Origin: Lentinula raphanica
Lineage: Eukaryota > Basidiomycota > Agaricomycetes > Agaricales > Omphalotaceae
DNA length: 64,000 nt
Direction of reading: 5' to 3'
Assembly: GCA_027919835.1 (NCBI GenBank)
Contig: JANVFP010000006.1
Span: 124,001 to 188,000, forward strand
Shown: positions 47,100 to 59,551 of the stretch, piece after piece
Layout: every line of letters starts with the position of its first letter
Numbering within the stretch: position 1 is the stretch's first letter
Notes under the pieces: model-generated
Database searches by the model: none
The model's input: only the letters and a program-made list of their open reading frames with translations
Told to the model about the DNA's origin: nothing
Program-made: the position numbers and the translations under genes

Positions 47100-47934
47100 A
47101 TGACTCCTTGGGCTCGAATTTTATACAGCCCAGTAACTCGAAGAACGTCCTCCTACTTCTCCTCCAAAGCTGGAGGTGGCAGATACTTCAACTCTGCGAA
47201 ACCATTATCAGCACCGACTGCTCCGAAGAAGACTAGTAACAGCCCAAGAGCAGAAACTGGTCCCAATGATTCACCGAGCCAGACTCTGAAAGCCGTAGAG
47301 GAGTCTTCATCTGTCTATAGAGATAATTTTACGCGTTTGGCCGTTCCAGAATTCGTCCCTTCTACACACCCAGTTATCGGCGATAAAGACTTCAAGCTCC
47401 ATCAGTTCTTTTCTCTTCATCGACCTCTTCTATTGCTCTCGAATCCTCAGTCAATACTACACTCCTCGCCACCAGCTAGCATATCGTCTTTACCCAATCC
47501 GCCGGTTACACCTGTCCTTCCCTCCACCGAGGTATCTCCAGAATTTGCCGTGGCGAGTGATGCCGAAGCTGCGAGGACCTTGGCGAGAGCTTTAGCTATC
47601 AACCGCGCAGGAGCTACCTTCGTTTGGGAGGAAACTCTCAAACATATTGGGCTGGATGTCAGTCTAGAACCCGGAAGGGTTGGTTTGCAAGAGCGCCTAG
47701 ATAAGGAGCTTAAGGAAGTGAGAATGGACAGTACCAGGAGAAAGAGGAGAAAGAAGATGAAGAAGCATAAGTAAGTCTTTTTTTCTTACCCTCTGTTGGT
47801 GTCCTCATGAGATTCTTTATATCAGACTCAAGAAAAGAAGAAGAGTAAGCTATCACGTCCTTCTTACTTGAGACTTCCTCTTTCTCACATTTTCTTCGTA
47901 GCTTACGCGCGCACAACGTCTTAAGATGCGATAG
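47100..47934 (+). CDS. COX24: Mitochondrial small-subunit ribosomal protein mS38 (Cox24 type), 240 aa
   Basis: Exons 47100-47770, 47826-47844 and 47902-47934 join to 240 aa. The N-terminus is a typical matrix-targeting sequence (MTPWARILYSPVTRRTSSYF). The C-terminus carries the diagnostic basic block RRKRRKKMKKHKLKKRRR followed by LTRAQRLKMR, which is only recovered when the 19-nt middle exon is spliced in. The middle contains TFVWEETLKHIGLD. Yeast Cox24 and human AURKAIP1 (mS38) sit at the decoding region of the mitoribosome and are needed for mitochondrial translation. The long low-complexity linker is not conserved. Confidence 0.88.
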
Positions 47935-50900
47935 AAATCAAAGAGATATGTTCCGCATCAAGTTTTGTTTTCTATCCCGGTCTATCCTGCGTAGACGAGC
48001 TTTCGATGTTTAGTATCTTGCTAATCGCACCTCGTTTATATCCCCACCCAATTGTCATTGTTACAATGCAAATACCACTCACATAGGTGCTCGCCCGTTT
48101 TCTTTCCCAGCATTTCAATGTAATTATCTGCTATCCAAGACTGAGAGCTGACTCTCCGGCGTGAGCATACCGTTTAGTCTGGTATCTAATGCTCGCGTTT
48201 TTAGGGCGAGCCATTTGTCGTAGTAAAGCAGAGTACCACAGTCAGTTCAATCAAGTTCAGAGAGGATGGATTCTGGATATGTTTTGTACGAGAATGATTA
48301 ACAAATATTACTCCAGTTGGGAGAGTACTAGGTGGCACTCGTTACACATATGACTAGTATGTACATCAGCTACGCAAAATAAGAGATTCGAGCTTAATAC
48401 ATATTCTCAGTATAGATTATCGAATTACTAGGTTGGACACGCACCAGGACAGTGATCGAGTTATGATACAAACGTTCGCACAATGGTATGATACAAATTG
48501 GTGCGTCCTATGCACGGTTGTAAGTACAACTCGGCGACTGAAAAAAAAACAGAGACGCACTCTAACGTCAAAAAGCCAAGCAAGAAAAGAGAGAGTGCAG
48601 TTGAGCGGTCGATGTTCCGAGAAGATCCAAGCTTAGATGATGAGATTCCGGTTTTGTGATATGAATTGACTATTTAGAGAATGCAGAGTGAAAACCGAGG
48701 GCTGCAAATGAGAATGACACAGAAACATACGAGATATTCAATTTGTATGTCTGTTCAACATAGATGTCAAGTCAAGAGCATACTGATTGCGATCTCTGAT
48801 CATGCTTGAAAACAGAAAACAACTGAGGTCTACTATTCACAGCATCAAGACTCGGAGAGAAAATTCCACTCACGATCCAAGATAGACCATGGCTGTGCGG
48901 CCTTCAAAACGGCGTTGAATAAGGGCTGACTCCTCCTCGGAAATATAGCACAGTAATAACATTGTCAACCGCTGAGTTGAAGAGTCGTTAGACTCCCCCA
49001 AGTCAAAAAGGGATGTATACTAGTACTTACTACTTGTGTATCTGTCTCGACCGTGTTGGGTCGTTGAGCATATGGACGCCATCGGTTTTGTTTCTTTGGA
49101 GTACGAATGGGGGGCATGTAAATTGAGAGACGTGGGTTCCGGACGATGAAAGTTGGAGAGAAGATTGAAGTGTATCTTTATGAGGCGTGGAAAAAGGGCG
49201 TGATATACCCAAACCATAAATGGAACCTGACTCGCTCATCTAAACAAAGACACCGTCAGTTGATTGCAAAGGTGTTCAAATACCAACAACGACAACAGCC
49301 ATTGTATGGTATCTCTGTACTCACTATGTTTTCGCAATTCTTCCACGCTGTTTCAACTTTGGATTAATCAATTGATTACAGACGCTTCAGCCTCCCAACT
49401 CGTCTGGTGAGCACTCCCCAGACCGTGAATGTTGATTGCCCTCACATATGTCATAATGAAACCAACCTACCACTCACCCAAGACTCAAAATCCTACAGCA
49501 ACAAACCAGAACTGCACAAGAAGGAATCGGGATGAACTAGGTCGTCGTCTGAACAATCGGTTCCAGATAATCGTGGGCGTTCGGCTGGCAGCAATCTGCA
49601 AGAACTGGACGAGGAGAGAATCAAGATAAACTGGCCGTACATCGTAGATGTTTGGCTCCAGCCTTCAAACGTGCGCGCGCCGCTGGCAGTCATTCAGAGA
49701 CACACCGTGTGACATTCATCACTTCCGGTCTCCAGATGATTATTGTGTATCGTACATGCACAAGGAGTGTGGATAGGAACGAATTCGTCAGAACGGATGG
49801 CGCGCCAAGATTGTAGAGTTCAACGGGTCAGGTTGGATAACACCGAACCATGGCGGGCTCCCATATTCTGTTATATCACGATGTTTGAAAACCATGGTCT
49901 CAGAGGTCAGAATATCGATGTCCCAAGCGATATAGACTGACAAGATAGCAGGGTATCGAGAAGACTGGATTGGACATCGGGGTTCGTTTGAGGCGAGATC
50001 GTTACGCTAATCGCGAGTCGCAACTTGCAACCTTCGTTGACGCGGTGAGAACAGGCTTGGGGAGTCGAGGTCTGTTCGAGGTGAGATCAGAACGCTCCTC
50101 GCATTTTACGAACAATGTGCTGACGAGGAACGCCAGCAGATGAGAATTGGACGGTACTGCGGGGCGAACAGAGCAGCGCGACCAACGACCGTTTGCGATC
50201 TTTCTAGCAGAATACTTGACACGGGGTCAATGCAGAGGGACCTGTACTCAGGGCCGCTCATACTTTCAGCAAGCATCTCCACCAAGCTCGAATATGCGAC
50301 GAACGCCGCCAACCAATAGCAGAATAGAGGAGACGATGACGCTATGGGCTTTCTACTTTTTTGGCCAGAGGATGGTGCGGGTTGGATTTGCAACACGGAG
50401 CGATCAATGACTGATTGTAAATGTTCAGTTTACTTAGCCAATACTCGAGGTCATTAAAGAGAGAGCGACACTCACCGTTGATCCTTTCAGTGAGCACGAT
50501 CATTTCCCCCTGAACCAATGCCACTACTACTACGTTCAAATGAGCAACGAACGCGAACCACGTTTCAGCCTCCAGCAAGGAGTGGCGCATAGGAGGCAGG
50601 TAATGTGCTTGCTGATCTTTTTCAGAAAATGATGCGAGCGGCCTTGTAGTAACATTGCTGGAGGCGAAAAGGTACGGACTATATGCCTGAAGAAGCCTTG
50701 GTGCGGGAAGGTGCGGTTGATTTGTAGTTGAAGACCTTCCAGTACGCGGAATCTAGAAACTTCGACCATACCGAAGGTCCAGGTATGAACGTAGGTGTTC
50801 AAGTAAGCCGAGCTGCTTGTTTCCTGCTAAAGATTCCAGATAGAATGCTCTGAGAATAATTTCTCTCTCTCGCGCCAAGTCCCGACATTGGTGGCGATTC

Positions 50901-51966
50901 CGTATGGTCTTGACTACTCAAGCTACGAGTGGCACGTCAAGGAAAAAACCTTTGGAGAGTAGATAAATTTCTTCTTCAATTTTATTGACTCTCGAGTGTT
51001 CAATGTGGTTGTGACGCACCTCTATACCCAAGTCACCCAAGCAATATATTTAGCAAGAAAAGACTCTAAGAGACGATGTGGAGTCTTGGTACAAGGAAAC
51101 CGTGGAACACCAGGGAACACCAGGGAACACCAGGCCGCCGGAATCGGAGGCTCCTCAGGCTTTCATAATTGCAGTCATTGCAGCCATCGACTCTTCCTAA
51201 TACAACCTGACCTGTGCGAAAAGACAGACCAAAGGTCTGAAATGATATATACGGAGAGAGAGAGAGGGAGAGAAGAAAGGTCTCTCCGGAGTCCTAAAAG
51301 GACAACAGCAAGCAAGCCCTGGAGCCCAGGCTATAACAGGCTAACAGCCGATCGCGAGTGTGATCGCTTGATCAGTGACAGGCCCGCCTTTAGCCTCCCA
51401 AAGGCAGAATCTTATACCTCTCGACACCAACGAGTCGTAGTCCACCTTCCTCCCTTCCTTGATGAGTTTCAAAGGAAAAAAAACAAATTCTTGGAACATC
51501 TGCTGCAATGGATTGCCCGCCCTTCAATAAGCATTAAGCAGAGCCAGAAAGTGATTAAAATCATCTATCTAGTACAATTGAGCGCCCCGTTACTGTACAC
51601 AGTTGATATTTCAAAAGTTCCGAACCTCCCCTACCATCTCTGACCTCAAAGCTCCTAGTAGAAGCAAAGTTGGAAAGCATAACTCATCATCAACTAAGTA
51701 ATTCCATGGTCAATTGACAGAGAAGTTTATGAGGGCACCAAAAAGGGGGCAAAATGACCACGCACACAAGTATAATATAGCAAGAAGAGAATCTGAATCT
51801 TCAATACAGGTGTTGAGGCTATTTTTCCATCGTTGACGCGCATACGAGACGCTCTCCCTCGCAAAAAGGCGTGAAAATTCACAAACAAATTACAATCAAG
51901 CTCTCTATCATTGCGCGCGAAGTTTGAAAACTCCATAGCCTGACGAGCTCTTGCTGAACTAGAACT
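47935..51966. other. About 4 kb without a recognisable gene
   Basis: The longest open frame (50,996-51,643, 215 codons) has poor amino-acid composition, contains a tandem-repeat translation and lacks any motif. No tRNA, rRNA or transposase similarity was seen. The stretch contains a 3 x 10 bp tandem repeat (51,104-51,133) and a GA-rich run near 51,257. Confidence 0.45.
51104..51133. repeat. Three perfect 10-bp tandem units
   Basis: The unit GGAACACCAG occurs three times head to tail without a mismatch. It lies in otherwise featureless sequence. Confidence 0.9.
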
Positions 51967-53536
51967 TCACGATTTCAAGAAGCTGATCAACTTCCAGATC
52001 GCGATACGCTTATCTTTCCCTCCGCTCACCAACCATCTACCCCGTTGTATTTTCTCATCATCTGGTATATCCTCATCGTCATCTTCCTGCTCTTGCGAGT
52101 CAGCATCTGCACCCGTTGACGTGGCGAAACACAAGGCTTGACAGCTTTCTTTGTGGTATTTGAGGGTCCCGAGAGGTTTGAAGCTTTTCGTGGAATAAAG
52201 ACGGATTCTATGAGAATGAGTATGGGCACATATACGACTCATTTGGAGATAGCTCACTTTCCGTCCCATCCCCCTACAGCACAAACACGCCCGTCGTCGC
52301 GGATTGCAACGCAAGCGTTTCCGGGATGTTTGGTGCGAAATATCGTAGAGTTATCTGCTGTAGAAGCCTGAACACGGATGAATTGTTTATCACCAGGATG
52401 ATCACCGACCCTTTTACTCACAGTCAAATCATACCGACCAACGATGTGATCTGCCGAGACCGTTAGGGCGAATTCGTTATTTGACGAAACTTGCATAGCC
52501 ATAACTTATAGAACCATTAGTTCATGAATTGTCGAGAAAGCGCAAGATATTACTCACTGGCTTCTCGGTGCATCTTTGCCTCCCAGATAACCTCCCAACC
52601 CTTTCCCTCCACTGACGTTGTTTTATCAACATTCGCGTATCGTCTCAGAACAACGCTTCCATTCTCGTAAGCTATGAGTATCCTAAGTTCAGGAGCAGAC
52701 GTTGATGGAGAGGTGTTTTGGAATAAGTGTAGAGACATGATTATACCTGGTTTCGATATCGTCAGCAAATCCGGATGATGACTGAGTAGGATGGGTAGGT
52801 ACCCGTAGGGTTTTCTCCTGTTCGTCCATCGGAAAATAAAGTCTTTTTGGCACGTTGACCGATGCCTGCATGTACTCGTTCGCATGAAGGTAAAGACCAT
52901 ATATCTGCCTGAGTGATAGTTAGATGAGGTCTTTCACACTTTGGTTCGTCGCATACCTCTGACGATTCGATCAGATTAGGTAGTGCAATGAGTGCACCAT
53001 ATTCAGACGATGGAACGGTCTTACTCGACGAGCTTGCTGACGGTAAATGCTCTCCTTCCGAGGTACGTGTCGACCCGAAGAACGAGGTTAATAGGAGGGA
53101 GAACCGACAATAGTTCAAAGCATTCACGTCCATGGAGAATCGTAAAGTTGGTGTTGGTAACCCAGGCAATGCAGCCGAACTACCTATACCGAAGGTCGTC
53201 GACGACTCGTCCGGTCGGTTCCAAACATGTAGCTTGTTATCCCGACCATGTCTGTTCAATTTCAGTTTTCAATCAACGAAAGCGTCTCAAATATATGCGA
53301 TATGCTAGACTGACGGACGTGATAATCGCGTTCTCCCACTCTTCGATACCCAAGAAACCGTCTTCGTGTGCTTTCCAAGATGCGATGGCGCGAAGGGTTT
53401 GAGTTGAGGTTATGACTGCGTGGCCAGAGGAATCTCCTGAGTATATGCGTTCGTTGTCGCGAGAGATGAAAAGGGCAGCGATGGGTGAGGTGTGAGATCG
53501 GAGAAGATGGATTGGAGCAGGTGCAAGGTTGGACAT
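51967..53536 (-). CDS. ASA1: ASTRA-associated WD40 protein Asa1 (431 aa)
   Basis: Exons 53319-53536, 52957-53251, 52803-52908, 52558-52746, 52258-52504 and 51967-52207 join to 431 aa. It begins APIHLLRSHTSPIAALFIS, a first WD40 blade, with further blades at THGRDNKLHVWNRP, ALTVSADHIVGRYDL, VCAVGGWDGKIRLYSTKSF and WLVSGGKDKRIAIWKL. The blade order and the two large inserts fit Asa1/GNB1L, a subunit of the ASTRA (TTT) complex that supports maturation of PIKK kinases. The acidic insert EQEDDDEDIPDDEK lies between the last two blades. The gene diverges from SSP3. Confidence 0.9.
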
Positions 53537-53926
53537 GGGTGTCTTGGTGAAAGAGGATACGGGCCGGGAAATAAAAATAAAGGAGACGGCTGGAGACGGC
53601 CGGTCAAAATAAACCTCAGTTCAAACATCTTGAACGATATCGATCACTACTTATCATCTCAAGTCGTACTCTTCTGGATGAGCTCCGCTTGGAGATATCA
53701 ACTGGGCAGGTGAGCAAAGTTTCTGATAGTGGTAACCGTATTGAACATCTCTTCCATCGATGGAGATCACATATGTATCTCAACATCATCCCAGAATTGC
53801 GGCTATACTTAAAGCTCAGTTATACGAACTGATCTCCCCTCAGAGCTGGTCTCCTCACAGAATTACAACCGACGCACACTTCTTTGAAACATTCAACGCC
53901 CGTTTGCACTTTAACTGCCTAGTATC

Positions 53927-54821
53927 ATGATTCGGTTAACGCTGGCACCTCGAGTACTCGCTCTTTTGCTTCAAGTTGGAGCGACCACTTCTTCTGGCGT
54001 TCTTGCCGCCCCTACTACCTCTTCCATGAACCCCAGTCCGCTCTCTCAGGCCCTACAATCTTGCTCTCCTCTTCCTGAACAGGACTCTCTGCCAGGTGCC
54101 ATCGAGTATGTCAATCTCGTACCTAGAGCAGAGGTATGTCTCTTGATAGCTCAACACTCCCGATTCTACTTCTCATGGATCATATTCTTTGCAGGAGAGA
54201 GCTCAGGCTCTGGAAAGGGTGAGTGCATAGTCTGTGTCTCAGCTTCGAAATCATATCCCTCTGATTGTTGAACATTTCAGCTCCGTACGCTCGGTCTCGC
54301 ATACTCGAGCTTGGCAGACGCTCGTGAACATCTCCGTGATTATGCTGATGAACATGCTCAAGCTCGAGCTGAAATGAGTCAAAACCACGATCACCCTGGA
54401 GATGATCATGAGCTTTCAGCGACAGTCCCTGTAAGTTGTATTGGTACACTATAACTCGTACATTCTCTCATTCTCATTCTCATTCTCTCTCTCTCTCTCT
54501 CAGCCTGACACTCAGCGACTTTACGATGACAAATCCTTTCTCTTGAGGCTTGAGCACGCTTCGGCAGATGGCCGCCGCGTCAACACTCCTGCACAACGAC
54601 AAGCGCTGTTCTTGCGCAATCAAAACAGACTCCGGCACATGATAAGTCGTGCAGAAGCAGCTGTCAATGGTGCCTCGCCATCTCCGAGTCTCATAGAACT
54701 TGCCTCAGAGAATCATCGTAATTGCCTGACATATTTCCCCTCTGGGTATGAGAAAAACGCAGCGGGGCAAAGAATGCATGCTTACATTGCAATGTGGCAT
54801 TTAACTACCAGGCAAATGTAG
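53927..54821 (+). CDS. Small secreted protein SSP3 (new SSP family, 232 aa)
   Basis: Four phase-0 exons: 53927-54133, 54195-54218, 54281-54430 and 54504-54821, the same architecture as SSP1 and SSP2, including the 24-nt second exon. The signal peptide (VLALLLQVGATTSSGVLAA) continues into the shared PTTSSM block, and exon 1 ends with EYVNLVPRAE. Exon 3 is His-rich (SQNHDHPGDDHE). The C-terminal family motif is PSGYEKNAAGQRM, but the protein extends beyond it to WHLTTRQM. The upstream DNA (GAGCTGGTCTCCTCACAGAATTAC and on) and the downstream DNA (GGATGAGACTGTTTGT) also match the flanks of SSP1/SSP2, so the whole module, not just the exon, was copied. A CT microsatellite lies in the last intron. 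Function unknown. Confidence 0.78.
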
Positions 54822-55110
54822 TATGTAGTAGTCATGTTACTTTCTACGTTAACGTTTAGAAGACGCGTCCTGTCTTGTTGTATCCAATTCAAGTTTGAGA
54901 GTAAACCATCGCTGGATGAGACTGTTTGTACACAGTCTACTCATAACATTGCCACCTCAGTTCAACTGCCTTTTGAACCAAGTAGTACATCAACTGACAT
55001 CCTTCATTTATTTGCCTCCGCGTCCATCCTTTTGAATTGTGAGTTTTCTCTTATCTTTTCACCCAAGTTGTTCATGTATCCAACCGTCTTGCGACGGTGT
55101 CAGATCTGGA

Positions 55111-55511
55111 ATGCAGGTCGAACCTCGAGTTACTTCAATAATTCTGAACAATCCAAACTTTGATATCGACCTTTTGAGTGACTGGGACCTTCGAGTCAGT
55201 GCCATTCCATCTAGGGGGAAGAAGATCTGTATTGCATCGGTTTGTTGCTCCGAATCTCATTTTATAAGAAACATGATTCGACCTCTATGATAGATATACA
55301 GACGGTCTTAGCTGCCCAGGTTAGCTCAAAGCTCACTGGCAGCGTTCATCAGTGTACAGTTGAGTTTGAGTCGAGGGTTGAGCTGACAGGCTACTCGCGA
55401 TCAGCCAATGTCACACTCCTAGGAGTCCTACGGGATGAGAAAAGAAGGTTCTTAGCTTTGCGGGGGCCTCCGTTTGCGGGGGCTGCATGGTTGCCGATAG
55501 CATTCTCTTGA
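55111..55511 (+). CDS. Hypothetical protein, 112 aa, two exons
   Basis: Exons 55111-55239 and 55302-55511 join at phase 0. The predicted protein contains TSIILNNPNFDIDLLSDWD and, in exon 2, VEFESRVELTGYSRSANVT. It could be the 3' part of a longer model, since an intron with a GTGAGT donor ends at 55,102 just before the ATG. No domain was recognised. Support is composition and clean splice sites only. Confidence 0.4.
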
Positions 55512-55609
55512 AGGAAGTAAGATCCTTAACGACGGTCCTGAAGAAGGCTCGTGAAATCGTTGCAGGATGTTAACCACGTAGTATATAGGAGTGTAAGATA
55601 TGGCACAGA

Positions 55610-56244
55610 TTACTTTCCAAGGAGATATGAATTGACGACATCGCTCGTGAGTCCTTCAGGACCTTCTCGTATCTCTATGACCTTGCTAACATCCGCCTGC
55701 AATTCTACGTAAACATGGATCCGATTGAAGGCTTGATGCGAAAAACTCACAGTCGTTTGGAAGTTTAACAGTGCACTAGCATGCAATGTCAGGAGACCGA
55801 TCTCACTGCTTGGCGGAGCCCAATTGATCAGGACAAGAGGAAATGACGTCCTGCCATCCGGATGAACGAGTGCATGGCTTAAGGATGGTGAGAAAGGGTA
55901 GTATTCACAAGATCGACCTTGGCTCACCTAAGCACTACATATCGAGGACTGTTCTCCGGGAGCTCTAATGTAGGCTTTTGAGCATATCCACCAAATCCTT
56001 ACATTCTGTCTGCACCTTCTGCCAGTTCCTCGATACTGATATTATCAAATTGCTCGACCTCCTCCATTATCAGCTTCTGCTTGTTGATCTTGATAACGAT
56101 CGCAGCGCTCCCTTCATTTCTGCGAGCAAATCTGAATTTTCGAAGAGAGTCTTTGATGGATTGTGGGATGTCTACTGTGTGAGACTGTTGTGAATAATCA
56201 GAGACTGAGTGAATGAGGATCAAGAAGGCTTGCCATGGCTGCAT
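55610..56244 (-). CDS. GMF1: Glia maturation factor homologue, ADF-H domain
   Basis: Exons 56016-56244, 55928-55964, 55751-55877 and 55610-55696. The ADF-homology domain reads SIKDSLRKFRFARR, IVIKINKQKLIMEE, ELPENSPRYVVLS, then PDGRTSFPLVLINWAPP and LTSDVVNSYLLGK at the C-terminus. GMF proteins bind Arp2/3 rather than actin and promote branch disassembly; yeast Aim7 is the counterpart. The core of about 135 aa is the full family length. The first 25 or so residues (MQPWQAFLILIHS...) are not expected in this family, so the true start may use an unseen small exon. The gene is head-to-head with the MFS transporter, 186 bp apart. Confidence 0.88.
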
Positions 56245-56430
56245 GCAAGGTTTGAGAAGAATAAATCCGTTGGAACTCCGAATTTGTGAATTTATCTTAT
56301 CTCATGCCGACGGGATGCCTCACTTTTTCGGCATTGAATCAACTTTCTCTCTTTTCACGATAAGCGAATGAGGATGGCATGAGCTCATGGGTTAATAACT
56401 CTCACCACTATCTCTCTCCTTTCTACTCTC

Positions 56431-58903
56431 ATGTCTAGGAGCAGATCCAGGCTTTCCTCCTCTACGGGGCCTGACTTATCCAGGTCAACAACCACCGATA
56501 ATCTTTTGCTCCCTGACGGTCCAGTCAGCGAAGAATCCGTTCAGTTGCTACACGAGTTCGTACACCCTCACCACGACAGAGAAGAAACGTTGGTCGGAGA
56601 CGACAGTACCCAAGACGAAGAGGAGGAAGAACGTGAACATACAAAACGACTTCCATGGTGGAAGAGACCTTCGCCTCTCTGGTTAGTGGTAACAGGCTGT
56701 CTTGTGCACATCCGACAATGAGCGCTGATAAATGTCTAGGCTGCTAGCTATCATTCCCATTACTAGCGCTGCTATGAGCTCAACCTTGGCACCTAGAGTC
56801 GAGATATACACTGATCTCGCGTGTGCACAGCACAAACCCGAAATTGCAGACAACCACACACGTTTTATTCCTTACCCTACTAGCCCTCTATTGAGCAACC
56901 CTGTCAGCAACATATCTATCACAGCTCATAATAATGCCGGCCAACTACCAGGATCTATTGAAATGCCTACAAAGAAACCTTCGAATCCTTGCAAAACTGA
57001 CCCCGTAGTTCAGGCCGCAGTAGCTCAACTCGCAGCAGGTCTTCGTCTTCATTCCTCAATTCAATGAGCCCAATACTCATTTGTCGTGTTACCAAATAGT
57101 CATGACCGCGTGTATGGGTATTCTAAGCTGCATTACGACTGGATGGTGGACTTCGGTATGCATCCGTTCTTCCTATCACCTGAACATACACGCCATTGAA
57201 CTGGTTTAAGTTCTCCGACCGTCATGGTCGCACAGCTGCTCTTGGAATATCAGTGTTCGGAATCCTGATAACGGATGCTACTTTCATCCTTGTCTACTTC
57301 TTTTCTCAATCACTACCGGGAGGCTACTGGTTCCTCGTTCTTGGCCCTCTCATAGAAGGCTCAATGGGAGGTAAGATTTTCCTTGTGGACAGAGCCAACG
57401 AAATATCATCAATCATTCATCATCCCGTGCGTAGGTTTCACTACAGCTGCCGCAACATTTCATGCCTATATGGCAGATACTACTACTGCAGCTTCTCGGT
57501 ACGTAAGAGTTTACAATTTCATGTCCATGCTGCTGTAAAACGCTCGCTATTTCTAGTTCACGGATGTTTTCCCTGAACCTGGGATTGATGTTCATCGGCT
57601 TCGCTCTTGGTCCAACGCTCGGAGGTTTGTTAATCCGGACTACTCAACAAACCATATCCGTGTTCTACGTGGCCACCCTTGTGCACATGCTTTACGCCTT
57701 CATGATATGGTTCATCGTCCCGGAATCAAACGGAAAACGAAAGATGCAACTGGCAAGAGCAAAATACCAAGAAGAAACGTTGGAATTGCGACGTTCTCGA
57801 GAAGGAGCTGGCATCCTTCTTCGAATCAAGAGATTATTTTCTTTCCTCACACCTCTCGTCATATTCAACCCGATACCGGTATCAGATAACCCTCTCAAAC
57901 CACCTCGTCGAGATTGGAACCTCGTGTTGATAGCGTTGAGCTATGCGTTCACTGTTTCTGTCATTGTCAGTGTCAATGACGAAACCTGATATCTTGCTCT
58001 AACATCTTGATTATAAACAGGGGTCTGTAACGTACAAATTTCAGTATGCTGCTTCGGCATTTGACTGGAGTTCGGAAACAGTACGTGTTCTTCTAACTCT
58101 GAGTTTTAGACTAGATGAATTGAATTGAGATCTTGTAGCTTGGGTATTGGTTGAGTCTTGTTGGAGCCGCGCGCGCTTTCCACCTAGCTGTCGTTCTTCC
58201 CAGTAGGTGTTCTATACTCTCATGGTCACGATCATGCTAATGCGAGTTTGAAGTTTGCATCAGGCTGTTCAAACCAACACCTAGGAAAGCCTCATCGGAA
58301 GAATCCGAGCCTTTGATATCTCCCACTTCGAGCCACACACCATCAGCTTCGACTGCGCCTTCCAGCAGGGCATCTTCACATTCACCTTCGCGACTCTTAG
58401 AGCCCCATTCTAATGCCTTCGACCTGGGACTCGCGCGAGTGTCCCTCTCGATAGAGATCGTCGCGTATCTGTTTATGGCACTCGCAACTACCCCTTTGGC
58501 GTTTGCAGTCTTTGGCATGCTAGGCTCATTCGGGAGCGGCTTCTCGCCTGCTATACAAAGTGTCGCCCTTGAGATGTACATGGAAAGAGGAGGTACCGAG
58601 AACGGGAAGTTATTCGGTGCTTTGAGTGTCGTACAAGCTCTAAGGTTTGATCATCTCATCAGTTTATGAAAGGGGTATATGAAAGCTCACACTGATTGCT
58701 GTTTCTTTGGCAGCTCGCAAATCATTGGACCCGCTATGTACGGCTTGGTTTATATGAAAACGGTCGCTGTGTTTCCACGAACGATATTCTTTGTCTCTGT
58801 GGGTTCGACGGTCGTGTCTTTTGTGTTCCTGAGTCTGGTCCGACTGCCGCGAAGGAATGTTGCTGGCCATAATAGAGAGCGTACGTTGGTTGCTGACGAG
58901 TGA
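56431..58903 (+). CDS. MFS transporter, 12 TM, 645 aa
   Basis: Ten exons: 56431-56681, 56740-57038, 57100-57155, 57211-57370, 57435-57498, 57557-57965, 58021-58080, 58139-58206, 58264-58644 and 58714-58903. An acidic cytosolic N-terminus precedes TM1 (LLAIIPITSAAMSSTLAPR). The MFS motif A is FSDRHGRTAALG after TM2, and GLMFIGFALGPTLGGLL and FGSGFSPAIQS are typical helix-packing motifs. A Ser-rich central loop (TSSHTPSASTAPSSRASS) joins the two halves. The first luminal loop is long, with potential N-glycosylation sites. The pattern is close to the tetracycline-exporter-like/HIAT1 group of fungal MFS proteins. Substrate unknown. Confidence 0.88.
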
Positions 58904-59510
58904 AGCACGGGAGAGAGTGGTCAAGATGCCAATCATAAGTCATACTGATCATTGCGTTCGATTTTGTGAGCCTTTCATTTTTATCTTGCCATGTGCCTCT
59001 TGTCTGCTACCGGTCGCTATCAATCCGAATCTATATCGTATTTCTCGTATATGTGTGTATCGTTCTTCAAGCTTTACTTCGCAAATTCAAGTCCAGGAAC
59101 TTATGATTGAATTCATCAGTTAGGTTGCTCTATCATTATGCTCCTCAGGAGTGTATCAAAAATTGACCTTGGTCAACTCCTGCCCCTTTCTGAGCTTCGA
59201 ATCTCCACCTGGCATCGACTATTCTGGTAATATCTATCAAACGCTATCATGATCATATATCAACCTTCAGCAGTATGAGAATATCCCAATTGTGACTGAA
59301 TTACCCGAATCTACCTACATACCGCAAAGGCGCCCAATCGCGTGTGCTGCTGAACTGTGAACACAATGGTGTCAGATCCAGGTGTCCAACTGTGTCCAAG
59401 CACCAGTTGATTTCACGGAATTCGGTGGAATTTTCCGTTGCCCGCCCACCGGTCAGATCCTGACGGTGTCGGATAATCTTATGGACCGTGTCTACTCCAA
59501 GACCGTGTGT
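58904..59510. other. Intergenic region 5' of phospholipase B
   Basis: Contains no supported reading frame. Two versions of GTGTCCAA occur around 59,378-59,398, and a TATA box closes the region at 59,511. Confidence 0.4.
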
Positions 59511-59520
59511 CTATAAATAC
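59511..59520 (+). promoter_or_regulatory. TATA box of the phospholipase B gene
   Basis: CTATAAATAC, about 32 nt upstream of the chosen ATG at 59552. The short distance means either a very short leader or a transcription start close to the ATG, and argues against the further upstream in-frame ATG at 59507. Confidence 0.6.
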
Positions 59521-59551
59521 AGCGACAAGAAGAAATGCGACCCTGTCTGAG

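Noticed and set aside
50996..51643. 215-codon open frame on the + strand
   Set aside because: Contains a translated 10-bp tandem repeat and a GA microsatellite, has no motif or splice context and an unlikely composition; treated as chance.
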